Positions 1 to 6,743 of a stretch of 22,970 bases of DNA are shown here, in pieces; the stretch's first letter is position 1; every line of letters begins with the position of its first letter. The notes under the pieces were generated by a model. That model worked only from the letters and a program-made list of their open reading frames with translations, did not search any database and was not told the DNA's origin. The translations under genes and the position numbers were made by a program. The DNA lies in assembly GCA_934149115.1 (NCBI GenBank), contig CAKPDW010000016.1, forward strand, positions 1 to 22,970, read 5' to 3'. Source of the stretch: an uncultured Clostridia bacterium (lineage in GTDB: Bacteria > Bacillota > Clostridia > TANB77 > CAG-508).

Positions 1-358
1 CGATTTTTTTACAATTATATTTTCTCATTAAATCTACTAACACCAATGTTCCTGTAATATTATTATGATAATATTCGATTGGTTTTGCACAAGACTCACC
101 AACAGCCTTTAAACCTGCAAAATGAATAACTTCCTTTATATCATTCTCTTTAAATACTTTCTCTAATTCTTCTCTATCTAATATATCTACTTTATAAAAT
201 TTAAATTCCTTGCCAGATAGTTTTTTTATTTTGTCACACATTTCAATTTTACTATTTGAAAGATTATCAACTACTACAACATCTTCTCCTTTTTTTAATA
301 ATTCAATACATGTATGACTTCCAATATATCCTGTTCCACCAGTAACTAAAATTGCCAT
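1..358 (-). CDS. galE: UDP-glucose 4-epimerase, N-terminal part (runs off the left edge)
   Basis: Interconverts UDP-glucose and UDP-galactose in the cytoplasm (Leloir pathway and supply of sugars for envelope polysaccharides). The visible 119 codons begin MAILVTGGTGYIGSHTCIEL, the Rossmann NAD-binding glycine motif of the extended SDR family, and continue with VVVVDNLSNS after the second strand and VIHFAGLKAVGES, the conserved stretch of GalE that contains the cofactor-contacting alanine/glycine residues. The catalytic Ser and YxxxK lie beyond the edge. The start is taken at 358 because the AAAGGAGG just upstream leaves 7 bases to this ATG; an in-frame ATG at 364 would sit only one base from it. 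It follows the terminator of the metal-efflux operon, and I see no convincing promoter in the short gap. Family assignment is firm; the physiological role (galactose use or polysaccharide) cannot be told here. Confidence 0.93.
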   Translation of the reverse strand, partial: MAILVTGGTGYIGSHTCIELLKKGEDVVVVDNLSNSKIEMCDKIKKLSGKEFKFYKVDILDREELEKVFKENDIKEVIHFAGLKAVGESCAKPIEYYHNNITGTLVLVDLMRKYNCKKI

Positions 359-390
359 ATTCATTCCTCCTTTGACACATATATTTATAT

Positions 391-447
391 CAAAAAAAAA
401 TATAAATAGCAACCTTTCTATAAATACTTATAGAAAAATTGCTATTT
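391..447 (-). terminator. Terminator of the metal-efflux operon
   Basis: Outer arms 404-412 and 439-447 (AAATAGCAA/TTGCTATTT) enclose inner arms 415-422 and 429-436 (TTTCTATA/TATAGAAA) with a CC/AA internal bulge. On the minus strand the stem is followed by a T-rich tail with nine consecutive T at 399-391. It sits directly after the ATPase stop and before galE. Confidence 0.8.
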
Positions 448-461
448 TCTATTTATATATA

Positions 462-2309
462 CTAAATCTTCAATGTTTTCATTGAATTTAAAATTGCTAT
501 CATAGAAACACCTACATCTGCAAAAACAGCTAACCACATATTAGCAATACCAACTGCACCAAGAATTAATACCAAAGCCTTTACAAAAAGTGCAAAAGAA
601 ATATTTTGTTTTACAATTTTCATTGTCTTTTTTGAAATTTCTATTGCTTGAGCTATTTTAGTTAATTCATCTGTCATTATAACAACATCTGCAGCTTCTA
701 TAGCAGCATCTGCACCAATACCACCCATAGCAACTCCTATATCTGCTCTTGCCAAACATGGACTATCATTAACACCATCTCCAACAAAAATAACTTTTTC
801 TTTTTCAGATTTCTTTTTTAATAATGTTTCTAAGTTTTCTAATTTCTGGTCAGGTAATAATTCTGCTTTATATTCATCAATTCCAACATCTTGTGCAATT
901 TTATTTGCAATTCTATTTTCGTCTCCTGTAAGCATAACAGTTTTCTTAATATCTTCTTTCTTCAAATCTATTATTGCTTGTTTAGAATCATCTTTTACTT
1001 TATCAGCAATCATAATATATCCTTTATATTCTCCTTCAATTGCTACATATATCACTGTTCCAGCCTCATCTATTTGATTAAATTTAATATTATTTTCTTC
1101 AAGCAATTTAGCATTTCCAATTAAAGTTTCTTTAAAAAATATCTTTGCTCTAATTCCTTTTCCTGAAATTTCTTCTAACCCTTCAACCTTACTCTCATCA
1201 TACTTTCCTTTATAACGTTTTTTTATTGATAAAGCTATAGGGTGATTAGAAAATTTTTCACCATGTGCTGAAACTCTAATCAACTCCTCCTCAGAAATTC
1301 CAACAGCTTCTATTTTTTGAATCTCAAAAACGCCTTTTGTTATTGTTCCAGTCTTATCAAAAACAGCATATTTTGCATTAGCTAAAGATTCTAAATAATT
1401 GCTTCCTTTTATTAATATCCCTTTTTTAGATGCACATCCAATTCCTCCAAAAAATCCTAAAGGGACTGAAATTACTAAAGCACAAGGACATGAAATTACT
1501 AAAAATATTAATGCTCTACTCAACCACTTCCAGAATTCTTGATGTAACAAAACAGGTGGTACTACAGCTAAAACCAAAGCAAATAAACATACTAAAGGTG
1601 TATAATATTTTGCAAATTTTGTTATAAATTTTTCAGTCTTAGCTTTTTTAGAAGTTGCTTCTTCTACTAATTCCAAAATTTTAGCAACAGTAGAATCTGC
1701 AAATTTCTTTGTTACTTTCACTTCCAAAACACTATTTAAGTTAATACTACCACTATAAATTAATTCTCTTTCAATAATTTTTTTAGGCACAGATTCTCCT
1801 GTAATTGTTTTCGTATCTAGCATTGATGATCCTTTAACTACTCTACCATCTAAAGGAACTTTTTCACCAGGTTTAATAATTATTTTTTCTCCAATTTTTA
1901 CTTCTTCTGGTCTAACTTGAATCGTCTCTCCATTTCTAACTACATTAGCTAATTCAGGTTTGATTTGCATCAATTCCTTAATTGCATCTCTCGATTTACC
2001 AACAGCAATATCCTGGAACTCTTCACCTATTTGATACAATAGGAATACCACAATTGCTTCTGGAAATTCCTTCATAACTAATGCACCTATAGTTGCAATA
2101 GACATTAAAAAATTCTCATCAAAAATTTCACCATGAAAAACATTTCTAATAGCTTTAAAAACAATATCAATTCCAATAATACAATATGCTATCAAATATA
2201 AAGCTATTGAAATCTCTAAACAATATTTAATTTGAGAATGTTCAACAACAAATGCACATACACCTGTTATTACACACATAATTACTCTTAAAATAAATTT
2301 CTTATTCAT
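462..2309 (-). CDS. cadA: P1B-type heavy-metal translocating ATPase (Zn/Cd/Pb efflux, CadA/ZntA type)
   Basis: Pumps Zn(II), Cd(II) or Pb(II) out of the cytoplasm at the expense of ATP. All signature parts are in order in 615 residues: actuator TGES at 170-173, membrane metal-binding CPC at 274-276 (within SCPCALVISVP), phosphorylated Asp in DKTGT at 318-322, the HP dipeptide at 356-357 typical of P1B pumps, and GDGVND at 510-515. The last membrane helix carries DVG at 598-600, the residues associated with Zn/Cd/Pb rather than Cu specificity. Unlike many CadA proteins it has no N-terminal metal-binding domain: it starts almost directly with membrane helices, and that domain is encoded as a separate gene 21 bases upstream. 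A ribosome site AGGAGG precedes the ATG. Third gene of the arsR-HMA-ATPase operon, so probably induced by the metal it exports. Metal preference between Zn, Cd and Pb is inference. Confidence 0.95.
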   Translation of the reverse strand: MNKKFILRVIMCVITGVCAFVVEHSQIKYCLEISIALYLIAYCIIGIDIVFKAIRNVFHGEIFDENFLMSIATIGALVMKEFPEAIVVFLLYQIGEEFQDIAVGKSRDAIKELMQIKPELANVVRNGETIQVRPEEVKIGEKIIIKPGEKVPLDGRVVKGSSMLDTKTITGESVPKKIIERELIYSGSINLNSVLEVKVTKKFADSTVAKILELVEEATSKKAKTEKFITKFAKYYTPLVCLFALVLAVVPPVLLHQEFWKWLSRALIFLVISCPCALVISVPLGFFGGIGCASKKGILIKGSNYLESLANAKYAVFDKTGTITKGVFEIQKIEAVGISEEELIRVSAHGEKFSNHPIALSIKKRYKGKYDESKVEGLEEISGKGIRAKIFFKETLIGNAKLLEENNIKFNQIDEAGTVIYVAIEGEYKGYIMIADKVKDDSKQAIIDLKKEDIKKTVMLTGDENRIANKIAQDVGIDEYKAELLPDQKLENLETLLKKKSEKEKVIFVGDGVNDSPCLARADIGVAMGGIGADAAIEAADVVIMTDELTKIAQAIEISKKTMKIVKQNISFALFVKALVLILGAVGIANMWLAVFADVGVSMIAILNSMKTLKI

Positions 2310-2330
2310 TATTTTTCCTCCTAAGCATAC

Positions 2331-2555
2331 TTATGAAATAACAGCTTCTGGTTCAATTTTCTTAACAATCTTTTTTACCTCAGCCATTACTTCTTCAACT
2401 TCTTCTTCGGTAGAACCTTTAAAAATTATGCTTAATTTTCCCATCATAAAATTCAAGTTAGCTTCTTCTACACCTTTATTTTTATTAATTTTCTCCTCAA
2501 TTTTCATTGCACAATTTGCACAATCAATTCCTTCTATTGTATATGTTTTTTTCAT
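2331..2555 (-). CDS. Free-standing heavy-metal-associated (HMA) domain protein
   Basis: A 74-residue single-domain protein of the ferredoxin-like HMA fold. The metal-binding loop GIDCANC places Cys12 and Cys15 in the CxxC arrangement, preceded by the usual first strand (KKTYTIEG) and followed by an amphipathic helix and the second strand (ANLNFMMGKLSIIF). Domains of this kind are normally fused to the N terminus of the metal ATPase; here it is separate and lies between the repressor and the ATPase, which lacks one. The likely job is to bind and deliver metal to the pump or to modulate it. A strong AGGAGG site precedes the ATG. The AN between the cysteines is more like CadA/ZntA domains (GxDCxxC) than copper chaperones (MTCxxC), which fits Zn/Cd; this specificity is inference. 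Confidence 0.9.
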   Translation of the reverse strand: MKKTYTIEGIDCANCAMKIEEKINKNKGVEEANLNFMMGKLSIIFKGSTEEEVEEVMAEVKKIVKKIEPEAVIS

Positions 2556-2569
2556 AATAATACCTCCTC

Positions 2570-2929
2570 TTAATCCTTTACTCTTATTTCTAAAACATGC
2601 TCTAAAGCTTTTTCAAAAATATCTTTTACATGTTCATCATCAAGTGAATAGATAACCATTTTTCCATCCTTTTTAAATTTTACTAAGTTGGCTTCTCTTA
2701 AGGTCTTTAATTGATGCGATATTGCAGATTTAGTCATTCCCAATAATGCTGCTAAATCACACACACACATATCTTCTTTATCTAATGCCCACATTATTTT
2801 AGCTCTTGTACTATCGCCTAAAATTTTAAAAAAATCTGAAACATCAAATAAAACATCTTCTTCAAGCATTTGTTTTTTTACTTTTGCTACTACATCTTTA
2901 TGCAATACTTCACATTCTTGTTCTTCCAT
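2570..2929 (-). CDS. ArsR/SmtB-family metal-sensing repressor (CadC/SmtB type)
   Basis: A 119-residue winged-helix dimeric repressor that leaves DNA when it binds metal. The start is set at 2929 (MEEQECEVLHKD), with AAGGAGGT directly upstream; a reading-frame start ten codons further up (2959) lies inside an operator palindrome and has no ribosome site. Two metal sites can be read: the alpha3N thiolate set (Cys6 near the N terminus and Cys55, Cys57 in MCVCDL), as in CadC, and the alpha5 set Asp98, His100, His111, Glu114, with the same spacing as SmtB Asp104-His106-His117-Glu120. The recognition helix is around 64-78 (GMTKSAISHQLKTLR). Having both sites is typical of CadC. First gene of the efflux operon, so it is autoregulated; cognate metal Cd/Pb/Zn is inference. 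Confidence 0.93.
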   Translation of the reverse strand: MEEQECEVLHKDVVAKVKKQMLEEDVLFDVSDFFKILGDSTRAKIMWALDKEDMCVCDLAALLGMTKSAISHQLKTLREANLVKFKKDGKMVIYSLDDEHVKDIFEKALEHVLEIRVKD

Positions 2930-2943
2930 ATGACCTCCTTCGA

Positions 2944-2959
2944 TTGAATAAGTATTCAA
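2944..2959. promoter_or_regulatory. Operator 2 for the ArsR-type repressor, in the leader
   Basis: A perfect palindrome TTGAATA-AG-TATTCAA. Its centre lies 37 bases from that of operator 1. It falls between the expected transcription start and the ribosome binding site of the repressor gene and shares the TTGAA/TTCAA half-sites, so it is a probable second repressor site. Confidence 0.65.
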
Positions 2960-2973
2960 CTATTTACTCTCTT

Positions 2974-3003
2974 ATTATAGTTGAACAGCTATTCAACTGT
3001 CAA
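2974..3003 (-). promoter_or_regulatory. Consensus promoter of the metal-efflux operon
   Basis: Minus-strand -35 TTGACA at 3003-2998 and -10 TATAAT at 2979-2974, with an 18-base spacer. Both hexamers are perfect. The spacer is filled by operator 1, so repressor and RNA polymerase would compete. Confidence 0.85.
2979..2998. promoter_or_regulatory. Operator 1 for the ArsR-type repressor
   Basis: Palindrome with 7-base arms AGTTGAA (2979-2985) and TTCAACT (2992-2998) around a 6-base centre, located between the -35 and -10 boxes. The TTGAA/TTCAA half-sites resemble ArsR/SmtB-family operators (imperfect 12-2-12 repeats). Binding by the neighbouring repressor is inference from position and form. 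Confidence 0.75.
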
Positions 3004-3028
3004 TGCTTTTTCAAAATTTTTTATGCGT

Positions 3029-3079
3029 AAAAAATACCAATTTTATTCACTTTATTTAACAAGCAAATAAAACTGGTAT
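3029..3079 (-). terminator. Terminator of the SipW/DUF5305 operon
   Basis: Arms 3034-3047 and 3066-3079 pair over 14 positions with one mismatch (ATACCA.TTTTATT against AATAAAA.TGGTAT). On the minus strand the stem is followed by TTTTTT at 3034-3029. It begins six bases after the stop of the last gene of the operon. Confidence 0.8.
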
Positions 3080-3085
3080 ATCACA

Positions 3086-3706
3086 CTATTCAAATATTTT
3101 TATAGTATAAAAGAAATATCTGGTTATATCATTAACCTTATATGTTATAGCATATTTATAATAAGTCGAATCTTTTACTCCTGCTCTATTTACATTAGCA
3201 GAAAAATTAAATACTGCCGTTTGTCCTGACGGAACACTTGCAGGTAACAATCCTGCATTAACATTTTTTAAAGCCCCACCCGGATTTGCCACCTCAACTT
3301 GAGTAACTTTTCCATCAGTATAAACATATCCTGATGATGAATTATTTTTTAACGAAAAATTAACTGAAATATCTGATGCAAGCCAATCAGTTGCAAGATT
3401 TTCATGAACTTTTAATGTTGTAACAAGCTCATTTCCTTTATATTCCTCAGATACTAAATCAAATAATTGAACTCCTAAATCATTTGTCAAACCAGTAACA
3501 TTAACATATTTTCCTTGCTCAATAGGAACCACTGTTGCCTCTAGAACTGGAGGATTAAAATCAAGCGAAACTTTCCCATAAATACTTAATCTAGAACTCC
3601 ACATTGAATATCCTATATTAACAATTACTAATGCTAAAACAGCAATAATAATAATTGTTAGCACACTAACCGTATACTTTTTTTTCACTTTATACTTTTT
3701 TCTCAT
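3086..3706 (-). CDS. Secreted protein with SipW-type signal region (second substrate)
   Basis: A 206-residue protein with a basic N terminus (residues 1-12), a hydrophobic helix at about 13-32 and then IGYSMWSSRLSIYGK at 31-45. That segment has the pattern I-x-Y-x-x-[FW]-x-x-x-L-x-[IV]-x-G-K, which is also found in the first gene of this operon and resembles the leader region of TasA/camelysin-type proteins cut by SipW-like peptidases. The remainder is predicted to be beta-rich and extracellular, with a run of small and polar residues (NNSSSGY, GGALKNVNAG) and a Tyr/Phe-rich C-terminal strand (RYFFYTIKIF). No catalytic motif or cell-wall sorting signal is visible. It is the last gene of the operon, 11 bases after DUF5305. 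Most likely a minor subunit or accessory of a surface fibre; I do not recognise a named family beyond the signal type. Confidence 0.7.
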   Translation of the reverse strand: MRKKYKVKKKYTVSVLTIIIIAVLALVIVNIGYSMWSSRLSIYGKVSLDFNPPVLEATVVPIEQGKYVNVTGLTNDLGVQLFDLVSEEYKGNELVTTLKVHENLATDWLASDISVNFSLKNNSSSGYVYTDGKVTQVEVANPGGALKNVNAGLLPASVPSGQTAVFNFSANVNRAGVKDSTYYKYAITYKVNDITRYFFYTIKIFE

Positions 3707-3717
3707 ATTTCATCCTT

Positions 3718-4782
3718 TTATCTTTTTAAAATAAATCTATAAACCATATTATTACCTAAAACACAAAACCAACTTTCCTCTTCTTTCTCATTATTCCAAT
3801 ACAAAATTGGTTTAAATAATTCTTCAGATATTTTTATAATTTCTTCAAAATCCTTGACATCAACCACTCCTTGACCTGTAATATCAACTTTTTTGTTGAC
3901 TTCAACAATTTTTTCTTCACAATCCTTTAAAATTCTATTCAATTCTACCTTATAAGTATTTCTAACAATATTACTATTTTGTGTCTTTACTAAAAGCAAT
4001 CCCATAAATATTGCAGATAATATAAACATAACCGTAGCAACAGAATTTCTCACTTCTTTATATGGATCATTTTCTTTTATCATTTTTGTTACAACTTGTG
4101 GCTTAGCAGAATCCTCTGTAGTCGTCTTAACTGTAGTCGTTTTAGATGTTATATCAAACACAACATTTGGTGAATATACATTAATTACATCTTGATTCAT
4201 TATTGATGTTTTTGAAGAAACTTCCAAAGAAACAGTATATTTTGTCTCAACTTGTAATCCAAATTTCTCTTGAAAATCTTTTATCATCTTAATTTTATCT
4301 TTTAAATCAACTAAAAAATTTTCATTTATTTCTATTTTATCTGATGTAACAGTTTCTTGTTTTGCAGGAACAATCACATCAGTTTTTTTCCATACCTTTT
4401 GCTCATCACCATCTTTAGAATACGTTGCCTCCAAAGTTCCTATAACCTTGTAACTATATTCTAAATTAGATTCTTTATTAGCATCATAATTATATATCAT
4501 ATTAATATTAGCAGAATCCATTAATTCAGTAACATACACATTTTGATCTGGAACATTTTCCTTAGCAATATATTCATTTTCCAGCATAGTCACATCACAT
4601 GAATATGAATATTTATTATTATATTCATATATATTTGTTTTTACAAAATCATTTTTATTAACAGAATTGTAAGATGTATACAAAACAAACAATGAAGAAA
4701 CCATAATAATTAAAAGTATCAAAAAATACATTTGTCTAACAGTTCTTCTTATTTTTATTTTTCTTTCTTTTTTCTCTTTCAT
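3718..4782 (-). CDS. DUF5305-like membrane protein
   Basis: A 354-residue protein with one membrane segment near the N terminus (about 18-38), a large extracytoplasmic part (about 40-245) rich in beta strands and Tyr, a second membrane segment (about 250-267) and a cytoplasmic tail of some 85 residues. The layout and the context (beside a SipW-type peptidase) match the DUF5305 family, which I recall as a neighbour of such peptidases in both archaea and clostridia; family naming is from recognition of the layout and not from a search. The extracytoplasmic region has the phrase IEINENFLVDLKDKI and several YxYxCD-like strands. It starts 17 bases after the peptidase stop behind GAGGAG. A role in holding the peptidase, or assembling its substrates, is inference. 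Confidence 0.65.
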   Translation of the reverse strand: MKEKKERKIKIRRTVRQMYFLILLIIMVSSLFVLYTSYNSVNKNDFVKTNIYEYNNKYSYSCDVTMLENEYIAKENVPDQNVYVTELMDSANINMIYNYDANKESNLEYSYKVIGTLEATYSKDGDEQKVWKKTDVIVPAKQETVTSDKIEINENFLVDLKDKIKMIKDFQEKFGLQVETKYTVSLEVSSKTSIMNQDVINVYSPNVVFDITSKTTTVKTTTEDSAKPQVVTKMIKENDPYKEVRNSVATVMFILSAIFMGLLLVKTQNSNIVRNTYKVELNRILKDCEEKIVEVNKKVDITGQGVVDVKDFEEIIKISEELFKPILYWNNEKEEESWFCVLGNNMVYRFILKR

Positions 4783-4799
4783 TATATCTCCTCTTTTGT

Positions 4800-5975
4800 T
4801 TATGAACCTTTTTCAATACTTGATGTATCAGGTGTTGATACAATATTCAAATTGTTTAAAAATACAGCTGGTAATCCTAAATATTTAATAGAAAAAATCT
4901 CTTTTGCCAAAACCTGATTCTCCTCAACAGGTTCAAAATCAGCATCTTTATTATTATCCCCTTTTGTAATAAAATATAATTTTCCTTTATCTGAATATTT
5001 AGATATTACACGATGAACCACTGTAAAATCATCCTTTTGATATTGAATAATATCTCCAACTTCAAGTTCTTCTGCAGAACATTTTTTCAAAATTGCAATA
5101 TCCCCCACCATTAAAGTTTTTTCCATACTTCCTGTAGCTATTGCTGATGGTTTTATTGGAAAAATTCCCATATCGAACCACAACACAAAAACAACAACCA
5201 CAACAAGCAAAATAACATTTTTAGGATTAGAAACCTCTACTTGTTTTTTATCTTTTTTTACTTCTGCTTTGTTTTTTAAATAACGAATATATATAAACAA
5301 AATTACTGGAACAATAGTATCAACAACAGAATTTATAGTCCAAGGAACTTTTGGTAATATAGGTGATAAAAACCAATATGATTTTACAATTGCCCTATAA
5401 CATATAGCAGGCTTATAAAGTCGATTCATAGCCAAATAGCTACACAAAACATTTTCAGATATTATAGGTAAAATATTTGAAAATAAAAACTTAATAACAT
5501 TATGGCTATTTGTCAAATCAATTGTACTAATATCAGCCAAAATATATATTACTGTAGCAATAACAGCTATTGACTTTTTTTCTTTTTCATATACATTATT
5601 TATTAACTTAAATCTTGTATACTCTTTCATAACAATTGGCAATATATATACGTATAAATTCATTAAAATTCCCTTTATTGAAGTCGAATACGGATTTTTT
5701 CCTATTTCAATAAAAAGTTGTGAAAAAATATATATACCTATATTTACAAAACCTGCTATTAACGTATATTCAAAAATTTTATCACGCATTTTAGTAGTCT
5801 CACTCGTTTTAGCAGTAACAATCATTGTAATCCCTATAAAAATAATCCAAAATAGCGGATTAACAATATAGTAATATATATAACCATATCCTACTAAACT
5901 GTAATTCGCTATAATGGAATACGTCGCCAATATTGCAAGCATCAAGATTGTAACTTTTCTCGACTTTTGTAACAT
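4800..5975 (-). CDS. SipW-type (ER/archaeal-type) signal peptidase I with multi-pass N-terminal extension
   Basis: Cleaves signal peptides at the outer face of the membrane. The catalytic part is at the C terminus: Ser283 in ATGSME, His321 in VVHRVI and Asp340 in KGDNN. A His where bacterial-type enzymes have Lys marks the S26B class (SipW, archaeal and ER peptidases). One membrane helix lies just before the catalytic domain (about 253-270). The first 230 residues are unusual: they contain roughly six further hydrophobic segments (about 9-26, 32-54, 69-90, 102-117, 135-151, 214-231). Typical SipW is about 190 residues, so this protein is twice the usual size. It starts behind AAGGTG, 23 bases after the first substrate gene. 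The neighbours are two proteins with matching signal regions, which makes this the dedicated peptidase for them (inference). Confidence 0.88.
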   Translation of the reverse strand: MLQKSRKVTILMLAILATYSIIANYSLVGYGYIYYYIVNPLFWIIFIGITMIVTAKTSETTKMRDKIFEYTLIAGFVNIGIYIFSQLFIEIGKNPYSTSIKGILMNLYVYILPIVMKEYTRFKLINNVYEKEKKSIAVIATVIYILADISTIDLTNSHNVIKFLFSNILPIISENVLCSYLAMNRLYKPAICYRAIVKSYWFLSPILPKVPWTINSVVDTIVPVILFIYIRYLKNKAEVKKDKKQVEVSNPKNVILLVVVVVFVLWFDMGIFPIKPSAIATGSMEKTLMVGDIAILKKCSAEELEVGDIIQYQKDDFTVVHRVISKYSDKGKLYFITKGDNNKDADFEPVEENQVLAKEIFSIKYLGLPAVFLNNLNIVSTPDTSSIEKGS

Positions 5976-5998
5976 ATTATTTCATTTCACCTTAATCT

Positions 5999-6550
5999 TT
6001 AGTTTTTAGAACTATTAGTTGAAGCACTTCCTGTGAATTCAGTAGTTGATTGCTCATAATCTAACTCAATATCGAATTCAGCAGTAGCAGATGTTGCTTT
6101 TGAATCTTTCTTCCATTTTACTGTAAAAGTAATAGTAGTAGATTCTCCTGGTTGTAATACATCATTTCCAGAAGTATTCAAATCAGGAACTAAAACTTCT
6201 ATATCATTATTAGAAAATGCTGTTGTTGACCCTTTATTATATAAATGGAATCCTGTTAATTTTGCAGGAACAGTTCCATTATTTTTTACTGTTGCTGTAA
6301 CATAACAACCATCTCCTGGATAAGAAAGTTTAATATTTGCAGTCATTTTGGTATTATCTGCAGATTGTACTATAGCAGTACCATGATCTGATGATGAAAC
6401 TACACCATTTGTAAATATAACTTCAAAGTTTCCTGAAGCATCTGCTTTTCCTGAAACTTTTAATACTCCATTAAATGAAGCATACGCAATTGCTAAAGCT
6501 AATACTGCAACAATTAGCGCAACTACAAGAACTTTTGATTTGTTTTTCAT
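5999..6550 (-). CDS. TasA/camelysin-like secreted protein (first SipW-type substrate)
   Basis: A 183-residue protein with a short basic start (MKNKSK), a hydrophobic core at about 7-21 and the signal region IAYASFNGVLKVSGK at 21-35. The mature part looks like a single beta-sandwich: alternating hydrophobic strands such as MTANIKLSYPG, VTATVKNNGTVPAKLTGF and TITFTVKW, ending in a Ser/Thr-rich tail. The phrase KNNGTVPAKL is characteristic of TasA/camelysin-like and CARDB-like domains that carry repeating strand pairs. First gene of the operon, directly upstream of the SipW-type peptidase, behind AGGAGG; being first and small it is the best candidate for the major subunit of a surface fibre or layer. 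Family membership by pattern, function by inference. Confidence 0.75.
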   Translation of the reverse strand: MKNKSKVLVVALIVAVLALAIAYASFNGVLKVSGKADASGNFEVIFTNGVVSSSDHGTAIVQSADNTKMTANIKLSYPGDGCYVTATVKNNGTVPAKLTGFHLYNKGSTTAFSNNDIEVLVPDLNTSGNDVLQPGESTTITFTVKWKKDSKATSATAEFDIELDYEQSTTEFTGSASTNSSKN

Positions 6551-6583
6551 TTTTATCCTCCTAGTATTTATTTAGATAACATG

Positions 6584-6589
6584 AGTATA
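6584..6589 (-). promoter_or_regulatory. Extended -10 element upstream of the SipW operon
   Basis: On the minus strand TGATATACT gives TATACT preceded by TGn, the extended -10 form. The best -35 at 17 bases is only TTAAAA. It lies 34 bases before the start of the first gene and fits a single operon promoter. Confidence 0.5.
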
Positions 6590-6681
6590 TCACATAAAAA
6601 AACATTTTTTAACAAATTTCTTTTACATTTTATTCTCATTTTCGTTACATTCTTACTTTTGTTTCACGTTTATATTACAAA

Positions 6682-6711
6682 TTTACATATTATTTTTTAT
6701 TATGATATAAT
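6682..6711 (+). promoter_or_regulatory. Promoter of the orphan coiled-coil gene
   Basis: -35 TTTACA at 6682-6687 and -10 TATAAT at 6706-6711 with an 18-base spacer; GGAG follows at 6733-6736 and the ATG at 6744. Confidence 0.7.
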
Positions 6712-6743
6712 ATTTACAAATTTTAATTATATGGAGTATACAA

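Noticed and set aside
2570..2959. A ten-codon longer start for the ArsR-type repressor
   Set aside because: That ATG lies in operator 2 without a ribosome site, while AAGGAGGT precedes the ATG at 2929.
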